DNA of 64,000 nucleotides from Epiperipatus broadwayi (lineage: Eukaryota > Onychophora > Udeonychophora > Euonychophora > Peripatidae): positions 495,746 to 559,745 of the forward strand of contig JAQFVV010006651.1 in NCBI GenBank assembly GCA_028023455.1, written 5' to 3'. A program made the position numbers and the translations under genes. Below the pieces are notes generated by a model, which made no database searches, was not told the origin of the DNA, and saw nothing but the letters and a program-made list of their open reading frames with translations. How positions within the stretch are numbered: position 1 is the stretch's first letter; every line of letters starts with the position of its first letter. Positions 25,746-38,062 of the stretch are shown in pieces.

Positions 25746-27690
25746 CATCATCTTCATCATTATGCTTTATGTAGCCTTAGGGTATAAATGGTCTTTATTT
25801 GAATATAACTGTGATCTAAACAGATGTATCATTATCAATTGTCACTCAACATGAGTTTCAAAAAAATCAGTTGAGGAACCTAAGAAATAGAATAGATGTT
25901 TTTGTTTTGTTATTTTATATTATTGTTGCTATTCTAAAAAAAAAAACAGAAAAAAAAGATAAAAGTACATATCATTAATAAAAGATGAATCAATTGTTTT
26001 ATTCAAACTGACTTCATATAATTATTTATTATTTTGAAATCACATTACTTATTTATACATGTGGCTCTTAGTGAAATATTTGATTTTGATAATATAATTA
26101 TTTTATTCTAAGAATATTGAAATGCTATTGATTATTTGTCAAACTTTAATAAACAGCTATACAAAATAAATTATTTATATTTGGTTGGTTTGTAAATATA
26201 GTTTAGATTCGATAAAATATTCTCTTTGTTTCTATTTTATATTTAGCAAGTGATCAAAGTCTCATTAGTAAATTTTAATGCTAAACCATGAGAGTAAGCA
26301 ATTAAAGTATAGAGAAGTAAGAAAAACTGGAAATATTCTTTTAATTATTGTTAGGAACATGGTTTTTTCTAGTTATGGTATATTATTTCAGTGGCTAGCA
26401 TATTCCCATATTAAACACCATTAGAGTTTGACACACAACTGATAAAACCTCTTGTTCGCCCTTTAATTTTTATTTAATTTCAAAGTCACTTCTTGTACAA
26501 TTATGATCTAGGTGTAGAGAACTTACAGGGCACTTAAATAAGAGAATTTTCATAATTAATATTATTAAGAAAAATCATTTACAGTTACAATTGAGCTCCC
26601 AAATCTGCAGGTCACAACAAAGCTTCTCTCATCATTTTCATTCATCCAGCTACAATTTGGAAGCCACAATTCATGGGATGTTATCAAACAAAAATCATTA
26701 TCTCACCCATCTCCTAGTTGTTTTTAAAACTATATTATTTATATATAAAAATTTTATTTTAGTTTTCATTAATTGATAACAAAATTAAATAAAAAATAAT
26801 TTTTTGACAATTCAAAATGTTTAATTAATAGAATTATACATAAATTCAAGTGAATTCACAGACAGTATATGCATGCACATATTCGGATAAAAATTAGTTC
26901 TTTTTTTGCACACATATAATCTTATAAATAAAAGAGAAAACAGAATTTAATAAATAGATAGTGTATAGCATCAGTTTTATTAGCTTAAATCAATCAGTTC
27001 AACTTAATTGTGATTTCTGCTTAGAGATATTTTTTTTAAAAAAAATAATATATAATATAAAAAACATTTGAATATATGTATATATAAGCAAGTTTAATAA
27101 TTAAGTAATTTTTTTTTAATTAAAAAAAAGACAAAACAAACGGTAAAGCCGTAAAAATATTATATCTAAAGGCAGAAATGTAAAAAAAAATCAGTATTTT
27201 TTTTTTTAAAAAAAAAAGCAGAATTTAGATAGATTATGCCGAATTAGATATATCTAAAATATAGTGGTAATAAAACAAAAAAAAAATTTCAAACCTGTTA
27301 GATTCTAAAAAAGATAAAATTATTTAAGCGGAAAAAAAAAAAAAAACTCTTTCACATCTGACAAGTAATATTTAAAACAAAAAAGAAAAATATATATTAG
27401 TATTGTCATCTATGACTATTTTTAAATATTGAAAAGTATTTAGAAATTTTATGATGTAAAATAAGTAAAACTGGAAAGATAAAAAGAATTAAATAAATTA
27501 AAGGTAAAATAAAGAGCTATGTAATAAGAATAGAAGTGTGTTCTCTATATGGTATATAAAAGCAAAATAGAAAATTTATAAATAATATGGTTTAGAAATA
27601 ATTCTCTCTAATTTTTTTTTTACTCTAAACTATTTATTTAAAATTTGATTAATTATCGGACTACATGACAGGCTACAAACAATATCTGCA
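25746..27690. other. A+T-rich non-coding stretch
   Basis: No gene recognised. Many A and T runs of 8-15 bases around 26,990-27,350. Confidence 0.45.
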
Positions 27691-27693
27691 AAT

Positions 27694-27724
27694 TTGTTTT
27701 TAGATAATCATCTTCATCAGCTAG
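27694..27724 (-). ncRNA. hammerhead-like core, degenerate
   Basis: Minus strand: CTGATGA, short hairpin AGAT-GATT-ATCT, then AAAAACA where CGAAACA would be expected. Only the core strings and stem II are recognisable. Confidence 0.3.
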
Positions 27725-27735
27725 AAAATTTTGAT

Positions 27736-28320
27736 TACTTTAATTCATTTATATTATCAAAATAATAACGTGCGGTGCAAAAATATTCTAAGGAAAATTG
27801 CTTGTGAAGCCATATAGATCTAACACTATCCGAATGACTGTATATTATAATTCATCTTAGTTTAAAGTTAAATGTAGGATCCTTACTTTTTAACTATGAT
27901 AGAATCTATCAATAAAAATCCTATATAATATTCTCTTTCATTAACATTCCTATAGTAGATGGTTATGGAATAGAGTAATAAAAAAAATTAATGCTTCTAA
28001 ATACACATGTTGAATGTAATCAAAGAGACATCTATCACTGATATAAAATTATAATAAAATGATGTATTTTTCACTTATTTATTTATTAATAACTTACTAT
28101 CAAAATCTGAATTCAACTCAAATCCCAAATTTAAATTCATCACCTGTAATTTTATTACATTAATTTTAATATATCAAATTACCATGGTGAGGTAATCTCA
28201 AATCAAAATTTACTCAAACTTTTATTGATCTTTCTATCTTTCCTATTCCATAATTATAATCCAATATTTTACAGATTCAACAGATTAAGATATAAAAATT
28301 ATTATAATCCAGTTCATTTT
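27736..28320. other. A+T-rich non-coding stretch
   Basis: Nothing recognised. Confidence 0.45.
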
Positions 28321-28324
28321 CAGT

Positions 28325-30230
28325 CATTATTAGTCCACAATAGGATAGACATTCTAATCTTAATCCATTTCTTTTATTCATAGCTTCTCTTCTTTATTTC
28401 ACATCAATTTACCTGCTTATCACAAGCTTATCATCCCACATGTTATCTCCTTCTTCACAATTTTTTAGAATTAATTTTAAGACTTCTATTGTTTATTTAT
28501 TATCACATCTTAATTAAAATATTTAGTTTAAATCTATTTCAATCTTTTAATTTTTTAAATCTATATGCTTGTTTTTACATCCATCTTTGTTATTCCAAGC
28601 ATATCTTTTCATGCTTTATTGTGTCATCTGAAGTCTCTAACCTCGTTTTTATTATAGATGCAAATCTCAAATTTGTAAGTAAACATTTGTTAAACTTATT
28701 TATTAAAAACCATTTTTCAAGATTTAGATATTTTTAATATTAAGTTATTTCTGCTTGAAAGCACTTCATCCAAGTTACATCTATTATTAATTTTGTTCAT
28801 TATGTTTTCATTTATGTTAATAATCTGATCAAAATAATTGTAGTAATTAATTTCTTTTAATTTATTATTATAAATCTTAATTTTAAAAAAAGTTATTCAA
28901 CATTATTTTAATCTTTTTAACATTCATATTTAGTCTTACTTTTTGCTTTTTATCTGATATCTCTTGTAACATATTTTTATATTCTGAAGAATTATTTTAA
29001 AAACAACCACATCATCTAAAAAATTTAGATGTCTTAAGTAAACTCATTTATTCTTATTTAATCTATAAAACATTGCCAAAGGAATTACTGAAAAAGTTTT
29101 AGAGAGATATCACTTTTTTCTATATTTATCAATATTATTTCTAATCTTCTAAATATTCATCATGCAGTGTAATTACAGATTTTGCATTTCAATAAATATT
29201 TTTAAGAATTTGATACAATCATGGAGCTATGTTTTGATGATTTAAAGATTTAATTACTGTGCCCTCATAAAATAAAATCTTTGTTCCTAATTTACAAATC
29301 CACTGAACAATGGCAATTCTTATTTATGAGTCATTTCAATAACTCTTCTCTTAAGACTTTATAAATGATTTTACTGTTCTGTAATTACTTTTAAATTGAA
29401 TTTGTTTTTTATTGGTGAGTTTTAATGATCTTGATAAAAATTTTGTATAAAACTGACAAAAAAATATTAGTATCTGTAATTCACAATATCTTCCTTTTAT
29501 TTATTCTAAATATCAATATTAGACAGCATTTTTTCAATCTTTGATATATATTTACTATTTAGACATTTGGCATATAGCTCTGTCAATAACTTTTTTATTT
29601 TTTCTTCATATGTTTTTAATATATCTATAATAACTCCATCATTTCTTGGAGCTTTACTATTCTTTATAGACTTAACTGAAAGTTGTTCAAATTCATTTAA
29701 AATACTTGGAATTTTAAAATATATCCTAATTTTAGGAGTTACTCTAATTTTTTGCTCTTTATTATTATAGTTTTTAGTAAAATTCTTTCACAGACTTCAT
29801 GATTTTATCCCATTTTAAAAAATAGTGTCAATTCTTCTTCTTATTGTTAAAACAGTTTGTCTTCCCAGTATCAATATATTGTTTTATGCTTTAGAGATTT
29901 TTGTTCTTTTCTGTAACTCATCTTACATATCACATAAATCAATTTTCTTACATTATCATTAACTATTTTCAGTACTATTTTATGAATTCCTGATATTTAA
30001 TTCTTCTAAATCAATAATGTTTTACTTTTTTTTTTCATTTTTTTTTTGTTTGTTTACAGCATTGTCTCACAAGAATCATTTGTGGGAAAATTGCCATATT
30101 TTTAGCAGCTATTTGTATTGCAGTTCTTTTTACAAACTCAGTTATTTTCTTTGTGATTTTATTCAAGTGTAAGTTACCTTTAAATTCTGTTAAAATTATT
30201 TGTAAATTTTAATTAAAATTCACTGAAGCA
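28325..30230 (-). pseudogene. RTE-type LINE, heavily decayed copy
   Basis: The minus-strand translation is collinear with the better RTE copy at 58.4-61.2 kb. In minus-strand order: ITKKITEFVKRTAIQIAAKN (about 30,170), a block around the RT start (KAPRNDGVIIDILK, about 29,640), weak matches to the QAGFKSG and FVDYEKAFDSI regions (29,400-29,260), the catalytic region as FLDDVVVF (about 29,020), and the C-terminal end TIEVLKLI and RREAMNKRNGLRLE (28,490-28,350). Stops and frameshifts occur throughout, and the endonuclease is mostly missing or unreadable. The open plus-strand frames here (28,489-28,737; 29,567-29,770) are antisense shadows of it. Confidence 0.75.
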
Positions 30231-30309
30231 TTTCTAAAGATTAAGCATATCAATCATTAATATAACTTTTTAATATTTTAGTCTTTCTAACTTTATTTTA
30301 TATTTTATG

Positions 30310-30382
30310 CACTGTGCGATTTGATGCAGCAGCAGAGCTCCGACTTGGGATCGGCAGGTCCGGGGGTTGAACATCTTATGAA
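30310..30382 (+). repeat. tRNA-derived SINE head fragment
   Basis: A GC-rich island: GCAGAGCTCCGACTTGGGA then TCGGCAGGTCC, where CCGA/TCGG closes a 7-nt anticodon-like loop CTTGGGA (anticodon UGG). A damaged B box (GGGGGTTGAACAT) follows. It reads like the head of a tRNA-derived SINE and not an intact tRNA, because acceptor and T stems do not close. Confidence 0.5.
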
Positions 30383-30576
30383 GCCCTAAGCAATAAAGTT
30401 GTATGTCTTTTATATATATTTCATTGATGTATTATCACATATTATGATAAATGTATTAAGTGTAGTATACTGCAACAAATTAATAAATTAAAATTGTAAT
30501 TAATTTTATGTCTTTAAAAAATAAAAATAATTTTTAAAAATATTTCAAACATTATTTTGAAAATATGAAGCTTTTG

Positions 30577-30703
<127 letters not shown>

Positions 30704-31029
30704 GTTTTCATGGTTTAACTCCAAAACTATTTATAGAAATATGTATATTAGATTATTAGTCTTCAGTTTTATTTAATCCTATTATTAGTCATTTTAAAAG
30801 ATTTATAAATATAAAAAAATATTTATTAAATATTCCTTAATATGAGAGAAGGGGAAGGGTTTTTTCCCTCTTTAAAAGAAATTAAAATTTGCCTTCTGCA
30901 AATTATTTCTCTTCTTATAAAATAATACTGTATCTTTATTTACATAATAAAATGTGCACCGTATAATGATGTTGTTGAAGTTGCAAAAAGCTCATGTCGC
31001 ATTATTAAAAAAATGTTCATAGCATCTGA

Positions 31030-31070
31030 TTATTTAGACCAAGTAGTAGAACTTGATCATCATCAGGAGT
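31030..31070 (-). ncRNA. hammerhead-like motif, degenerate
   Basis: Minus strand: CCTGATGA, stem GATCAAG/CTTGGTC (one G-U pair) around TTCTACTA, then TAAAT in place of GAAAC. It resembles terminal-repeat hammerheads of Penelope-like elements but differs in sequence from the local family. Only this short piece is recognisable. Confidence 0.4.
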
Positions 31071-32087
31071 AATTTGTCATTGCTTGTTATTATTTTAATA
31101 TAATTTGTTCAAAAACTCAACTTTATAAATACTTATAAATTTTAATTTGCCTCAACTAAAATTATATTTTTGCCATGTAAGGTTTATTCTACACTAATAT
31201 AAATTAACTAAATAAAATGGTCAGTTGATTATATATTATGTGAAATCACTAATTAGTGAATAAATTAAAGATGTTACAGATATCTTTTGCTTTATACTGA
31301 GATCTACTTAATCTAATATTATTGATAGCTAATTATATTCATAAATAGAAAAACTTGATTTTAAATAGCGCTAAAGAAACAGTCATTCACTTCTGTATAT
31401 ACTATATTAAAAAATTTATGAACAAATAAAATATCAGTTTTGCAACTAATAGTTAAACAATTTCATTTAAACAATTAATTTGCTTTTAATCAAACTATAA
31501 TAATGTTTTCTTTTTCTTTTGTCTAATTTTATTTATAATAAATTTTACATAGCTCTATATATTTTAGTTAATCCTATTTTAAGTGCTTTTATTTAACATT
31601 GTTTGTTTAGAATAGATTTTGTAATTGCGTTTTAACATATTTCTATCAAATTGATTTTTTTTTTTCAAATTTTGTATATATGTTAGAAATTGATGGCAAT
31701 GGAATATGGCAATGAAATATTTTAAGATTATCAGTCATTTGTTTATCATAGTGGTGTTGGCAGATTGAATTTTTAAACATGTTGATAAGTAAATTTTTAA
31801 TCATAAATGCAAGAGGATAATATATTTTTTAAATAAAAAGAATTTTCAGTAAATTCAGATAGAAATAAAAACAAATCTTATTTCTCTTGATTGTAAAAGT
31901 TGTTCTAAATTTAAATTTCTTTTGATTGTAAAAATTTCTTTTTAAAAATATTTTTTTTAATGTGCCATAATTTTTTTTTAAAATATTACACATACTGGGA
32001 CATCATTTTTATTCATTTCAAATAGAAATCATTGCAAAAATATTTAAATACTAAAAAATTGAAAATATATAAATACATGAACATAGT
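31071..32087. other. A+T-rich non-coding stretch
   Basis: Nothing recognised. Confidence 0.45.
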
Positions 32088-32180
32088 CAACACTTAAACA
32101 ATACTAATATCATTAATAATCAACAATCTCAATCTGTTGTCAAGGCAACTTCCTTCAACCAATAAAGATGAAATTTTACC
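32088..32180 (+). repeat. Dispersed short repeat, copy 2
   Basis: Best-preserved copy of the family also at 14,030-14,118 (inverted) and 33,388-33,440. Confidence 0.75.
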
Positions 32181-32960
32181 TTTATCTATAGGTATAATAG
32201 ATTTATATAGACATTGGAGATTGCAACTTGACTACAGAAAGTGAAATTATTAATTTAAAAAAGGTTAAATAAATCTCATTAACACTTTCGAGGGTCATTT
32301 TTATTATTGGCCAAGTGAAGTAAAACTCTGAAACTTTTAATTGCTTTTAATTGGTCAAGTGACAAACTCTTTGAAAGAAATATTTTCATCTTTTAATATA
32401 TATTAATTTTAGTTTCGTTTTCAAAAAGTATATTAATTATTTGTAATGTTAGGAAAGTAAACGAATATTTTTTCAAAAATATATTTTTATTTGTATTTTA
32501 TAGAAATATTCAAAAGTGGAAAAATCAAAGAAAACATTACAAGCAATGCAAACGTCATTTATATCCCTCCCAGATTTGCCATTATGATTTTTTAAAGAAT
32601 TTTTTAGTAAAATCTTAGCGTTTTTCTCAAAATAATTCTATTTTCAGCATATTATTAAACAAATACATTATGATATGTAAATAAATGCCAGAAAAATATT
32701 CTAAAACATTAATCTTTGTTTGAAAATTAAATAAACAGCTTGAGGCAGTCTAAACTCTTGACAGAATGTCAAAATTATTGCTATCGTGTTTTGTTTTTCA
32801 ATTTACAATCGTGTAAAGTATACAATTTTTTAATAAAACCTTACTACTTTTGTAAAATAACTATATTTTCAGCAGATTTTATGAAATAATTTGTAATATG
32901 TATAAAAAATAATATAAAAAACACTCTAAAACATATATTTTCAGCAGTGAAAAAATATTT
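32181..32960. other. A+T-rich non-coding stretch
   Basis: Nothing recognised. Confidence 0.45.
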
Positions 32961-33162
32961 ATCAGAATCATCAGCCAATAAGAATTAAGAATAGATTGAG
33001 AATAGATTATCCAACCAATCAGAACTGGCCTTCTTCTTTTGTAAACTAGAAGCACTCCTAGTATTGATTTTTTACTTGTAAAATAATTCAAGAGAGGGCA
33101 GCATCTTACAGGCCTTGCTCTAAGCTTTAAATCAAGTGTAAATTCATCAACGTAACTCATAA
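32961..33162 (+). promoter_or_regulatory. Candidate promoter with two CCAAT boxes
   Basis: AGCCAATAAG (about 32,973) and ACCAATCAGA (about 33,014) are NF-Y-type CCAAT boxes within 50 bp of each other, in less A+T-rich sequence just upstream of an ATG in good context. No TATA box stands out at the expected place. Confidence 0.3.
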
Positions 33163-33188
33163 AATGGCCGAGTTAGAGCGATCTAAAG
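33163..33188 (+). CDS. Candidate first coding exon (MAELERSK)
   Basis: AAAATGGCC is a strong start context. The frame reads MAELERSK and reaches a possible splice donor, AAAG|GTGACA (GT at about 33,189). If not spliced, it stops seven codons later. The case rests on the upstream CCAAT boxes and the raised GC. No downstream exon was found, and the opposite-strand 93-codon frame (33,160-32,879) has no recognised motif. The product is unknown. Confidence 0.2.
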
Positions 33189-33387
33189 GTGACAACGTGA
33201 ATTTACATTGAACCCTATTTAAGTGTTAAATAGGTAAATATAATCTGTCTGAAATCAGACTAACAAATAATCTTTTAAAACTTTTAAATTACAATTATAA
33301 CTTTCAAATTGTATTCTGACCATGTATTATTTATATAATAAATCTAATTATGCCAAGACTAGATAGGTATTCAATGTAAATACATAA

Positions 33388-33440
33388 AAAGTCAATACTT
33401 AAACAATACCAATATCATTAACAATCAACAACATCAATCT
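33388..33440 (+). repeat. Dispersed short repeat, copy 3 (truncated)
   Basis: Matches the first half of the 32,088 copy (GTCAATACTTAAACAATACC onward). Confidence 0.7.
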
Positions 33441-34042
33441 GTTTATTTATTTGTGAATACTAAAACATTAAAAAGAATTTTTTATAAAAAATAAATTTAG
33501 ATAAAGGTTTTTATTTACTGCACACTAAAAAGTCAAAAAATAATTGTTTTTTTTTCAACTGTAATTGGGGTTTTATATTCAACTTGAAATAAAAGCATGA
33601 GCTGTTCAGAAATTAATTAATCCAATCACTAATTTTTACAAATTATTTAACTAATTTATAAATACTCCATGCTTTTATTTTAAATTAATATAAAACTCCA
33701 GTTGTGATTAAAAAACAATTATTGTTTGGCTTTTTAGTGCATTGTAAATAAAAGAGTTTATTATAAATAATTTTATATATGTAGTTCAAAAATTTAATTT
33801 ATATGTTAATAATAGACTTTTTATATAATTTTCCATACATAAATATATATAATCCCTCTTTCCCTTAGTGTAATTATAGTATATCCATATGCCATGATCA
33901 CAAGTTATGTTCTAAATAAAATTAGGATTTTTTTTTTAGATATCCAATCTAGTTAAAAATCCAATGTTGAATAATAAATAGGTGCTTATCTTTCTTAGAT
34001 CTGAGGTAAAACAAGTTTGGAAAATGTTTCAAAAGTTTCATA
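33441..34042. other. A+T-rich stretch with an inverted repeat
   Basis: About 33,515-33,640 and 33,650-33,760 are imperfect inverted copies (TGGGGTTTTATATTCAACTT-like against AAATTAATATAAAACTCCAG, and CACTAAAAAGTCAAAAAATA against GGCTTTTTAGTGC). This is a foldback of roughly 230 bp with no coding capacity. Confidence 0.5.
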
Positions 34043-34057
34043 AACTAGATATTAGAA
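34043..34057 (+). repeat. LINE target-site duplication, left
   Basis: aactagatattagaa, identical to 37,832-37,846. Confidence 0.9.
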
Positions 34058-34084
34058 TCACTCTGCTCCCCACATATACTTCTT

Positions 34085-37000
34085 ATGGGCGAAACCAAAC
34101 ATCACTATAAGACTGACCATAAAATAATATCTCTTCTCTCCTCTCTCGGATTTACTAGATTTTCCATTGGCCATTCAGCTTCAGGTGGAGTCGGTATTCT
34201 TCTTAGCAAATCAGCACCACCAAAAAGTTTCAACATTCTATTCCTAGATGCCAATATTATTATTATAGAAATAGATTATTGGGGTTATCCGATCATCATA
34301 GCTTATATTTATACAGCCAAAGACACCTCTCAATATCTAATAATAGTTCATATCCTAAATGCCATCAATGCTAGCAGAGCCTCCCCTACCATTCTTCTCG
34401 GAGACTTTAACACCACCTACAATGACTTCAACAAGAGATTTTTGCATCTAATAAATCGCAGATTAATGTGTGGAGAGGGCTTCTTCCCACCCGAAGCCTA
34501 CTCTTTCTATACTAAAACTAAAAAGTCCCTAATTGATCTGGTTTACTACACCCCAGACCTCCATTTCAACCTTGATGCAGCCTTAACCCCTGTTGCTTTC
34601 TCCGATCATATGGCTCTGATCTTACAACTCATGCCTATCTCAATCCCTACACCTATAGATGGACCTGGAAAAACCATGTGCATGATCACCCAATCAAACA
34701 TGACCGAAGCGATAGTGTCTGAGTCATACATCTATTTCCAGAAAATAAACATCCTTTCCCTCCCTGCTGAGGAGGGCTGGTTTTCCTTCATCGGAATTCT
34801 TCAGTCCATATTAAATCACCATACCAGGAAAATCAAAGGACCAAATGGTCTTCTAAATGACCTAACAGACATTAATATACAACTTCAAGCATCACAGCAA
34901 AATTTCACAAATACAGAAAAAATTATCTTCCTTAAAAACCTCTACAAAATCAAGCAAAAATCCCTTGCAGAATATATTTCCATCAGAAGAGCCAAATGCT
35001 TCTTAGCACAACAACACTGCTGGACGAGAGACTACCTCAGATGGGCACTGGGTTACAATAAAAAACAAATCACTCCCACATCCATTTATACTAATGGTAC
35101 CAATCTCATTGGCTATCCAATGATGCAGCACATCAGCAAACAATTCTGCCAATTAATGCAAAAAGATGGAGCCCCTCCAGTAAACAGCTGGTTGGATGCT
35201 GGAGACCCCAGCGAACATGGCATCTCAGAAATCCAAATTAAAAAGAAGATATCATCACTCCCTGACAGCATTCATCCTGGCCTTCACGGCATCCCAAATT
35301 TCCTTCTCAAACACCTCAGTCAATTCACTGTTCCAATTATTAAAAAAATGATAGATCACCTAGCTTCCGGCTACAGAAACATAGCAGATCTTTACCCTGT
35401 GGCACTTGTGCCTTTTATTAAAAAAGCAAAACCACTAAACGACATTAACAGTATCCGACCAATATCCATGACCCCACTGCTTATCAAGATTATAGAGTCA
35501 GTCATTAAGGACCAAATCCAACCTCAAATTCTTAGCAATATCTCGCCAAACCAATACGGAAAAAAGGGATCATCAACCTCGCATGCTATGTCCAATATAA
35601 CTGCACTGTTCAATCATATCAGAGTACATCGTAAATCCAAACCTATTGCCGTCCAACTGGATGTTGCAGCAGCATTCGATTCAGTACAAATCAACACCCT
35701 TCTGGATATTCTGATGGAATACGACATTCCAGCTGCAATTGTTCAGATTATCAGCAATCTGCTCAACAACAGAGAGATTTTTCTCTCTCTTGATGGCAAG
35801 ATCACTCCAGGTTTCAAGTCGATCCCTCAAGGATCTCCGCTCAGTGCCCTTTTCTTCACAGCATACATCAACCCTCTTCTGGTGGATATAGAAAAAAACC
35901 TCCCTGGAATATTCCTTCCTTCTCTCAATAAAGATTTCAATGTATTCGCATACATAGATGACATCATGGTTGTGCTTCCCACCATTAAATACCTTCCCCA
36001 TCTCATGAACATCTTAAACAGAAATACAGTGAAACTTGGCCTACAAATAAATTTTAACAAATCTTCCATCTGGAAGATAATGTCTGGTAAAGAAATCAAC
36101 TCTTCCTTTTCTGCTAAACCACAAAGATACCTTGGCTTCCCAATCTTCAAACCTCCAACTGCAATGGCAAGAATGATTCAAGATGCAATCCTCCAATCAA
36201 CTGAAGCCATCACCACTTCACTCTCTAGAGTATACCTTTCATTATATGGAAAGGTTAGCCTCCTCAACATGATCATAATGCCAAAAATCTCATATTATCT
36301 TCCATTCATTAAAATCACTAAACAGTTTCAAAATAAAATTAACCGATTATGCACCAAACTTCTCTGGAGAGGAAGGACTGTTGCCATTAGCTTGCGAGGT
36401 ATCCAACGACCACGCAGGTTCAATGGACTGTCATTCCACTCAATACAGGCAATCATTTTACAAAAAACTCACAATATTCTACATAATCTGATCCTCTCCT
36501 ATGGATACTCCAACATTATGAAAAAAATTACACCAACTGATCGTCCCCCGCCCTTTTCCAGTTCATGGATATCATTGCTAATAGATCATCTACAACTTTA
36601 TAACCCGACGATGTCCTCTAACCTTAACCAAAAAATCACTTTGTGGGAAGCATACAATCTAATCAACTATAATCAACAACCCATTAAAACCAGCCTAAAA
36701 ATAACCAACCAAAGACTCATTACACACTTCAAAAGATGGAGCCTTGAACCCAAATTCCTGGATCGGAAGAGCACACTTCATCATTAAAATTAATCTTGAT
36801 GCGCTTCCCACAAATTGGTTTCTTTATCACCGAAGAGGTTTTACTAGCATTGACCCTATATGTGGTTTATGTGCTCGTGAAGATGAAACCACAGACCATT
36901 GCTAATAGATCATCTACAACTTTATAACCCGACGATGTCCTCTAACCTTAACCAAAAAATCACTTTGTGGGAAGCATACAATCTAATCAACTATAATCAA

Positions 37001-37522
37001 CAACCCATTAAAACCAGCCTAAAAATAACCAACCAAAGACTCATTACACACTTCAAAAGATGGAGCCTTGAACCCAAATTCCTGGACTTCATCATTAAAA
37101 TTAATCTTGATGCGCTTCCCACAAATTGGTTTCTTTATCACCGAAGAGGTTTTACTAGCATTGACCCTATATGTGGTTTATGTGCTCGTGAAGATGAAAC
37201 CACAGACCATATTATACACCGCTGTCCAAGACTTAAAATACTGAAAGATATAATCATAATCAATTCTTACATAAGATCTGAAATGATTTTCTCACTTGAA
37301 AATGCCATTAATAGTGGAACTTTTTCAATAATAAGGCTCTCTATCTTTATCCTTTATTCCATATGGATAGTGAGATGCAAAACTCTCATGGAATTACCCC
37401 CGCCACAAATCATACCATTGTTTTACCAGACTCTCAAAAAAATCAAGAAACGTGATCAGCTCCTTGCCTCCAGTAAAGTCTTTGACGACACCTGGTCTCT
37501 AACCGCTCTATCCTTTTCCTGA
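34085..37522 (+). pseudogene. LINE ORF2: apurinic-type endonuclease, reverse transcriptase, C-terminal zinc knuckle
   Basis: The protein nicks target DNA and reverse-transcribes element RNA there. The frame is open for 900 codons from 34,085. Residues 1-180 are the end of the endonuclease (GETK, GDFNTT at 106, SDHMAL at 173; its first motif is lost by truncation). Residues ~380-730 are RT, with IRPISMTP, DVAAAFDSV (F ~530), PQGSPLSALFF and the catalytic AYIDDI (Y623). The frame is interrupted at 36,762 by adapter bases and resumes in phase in the second copy at 36,899-37,522, which adds the CX2CX8HX4C knuckle (from 37,172). That knuckle type is common in the L1/Tx1 group, but the clade is not settled. 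Apart from the artefact, the only visible lesion is the 5' truncation. Confidence 0.88.
36575..37210 (+). repeat. 324-bp tandem duplication with embedded Illumina adapter (probable assembly artefact)
   Basis: 36,577 onward repeats at 36,901 onward without visible difference, except that copy 1 carries 13 extra bases. Read with its neighbours, the insert gives gatcggaagagcacac at 36,761-36,776, the first 16 bases of the TruSeq adapter after its leading A. Removing one copy and the insert restores one continuous LINE frame. Confidence 0.9.
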
Positions 37523-37831
37523 TTGTCAACTCCCACCTACCCAGAATTCTAGAATAGACAATATTAAAAAGAAAATAGTCGTGTTATTAAAAAAAAAAAA
37601 AAAAAAAAAGCTAATAACATTCATCAAGTTCTCAGTTTCTCATATTCTACACAAACCCTTCATTATACCTAACCACATAAGTGTATAACAACTACTAACT
37701 AACATATTCTAGCCATATGTTAATCAGAACTTTTTATAATATTATTGTACAATTTATTCATTAACTTATCCATTATCAAAATGTAATCACTATTTATTAC
37801 TAATAAAAATTTTTTTGTTGAAATGAAAATG

Positions 37832-37846
37832 AACTAGATATTAGAA
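37832..37846 (+). repeat. LINE target-site duplication, right
   Basis: aactagatattagaa, identical to 34,043-34,057. Confidence 0.9.

Positions 37847-38062
<216 letters not shown>

Larger units (their letters stand above)
34058..37831 (+). mobile_element. 5'-truncated LINE, recent insertion
   Basis: Flanked by exact 15-bp direct repeats. The reading frame is already open at the first base after the left repeat (SLCSPHILLMGETKHH...), which shows truncation inside the endonuclease. GC is clearly higher than the surroundings. The 3' UTR includes a run of about 21 A at 37,589-37,609 and ends in GAAAT-type short repeats, not a plain poly(A) tail. A 324-bp duplication containing sequencing-adapter bases lies inside (see separate entry). 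Confidence 0.92.

Noticed and set aside
35681-36150. Minus-strand frames of 106 and 107 codons
   Set aside because: Shadows of the LINE reverse transcriptase on the plus strand.
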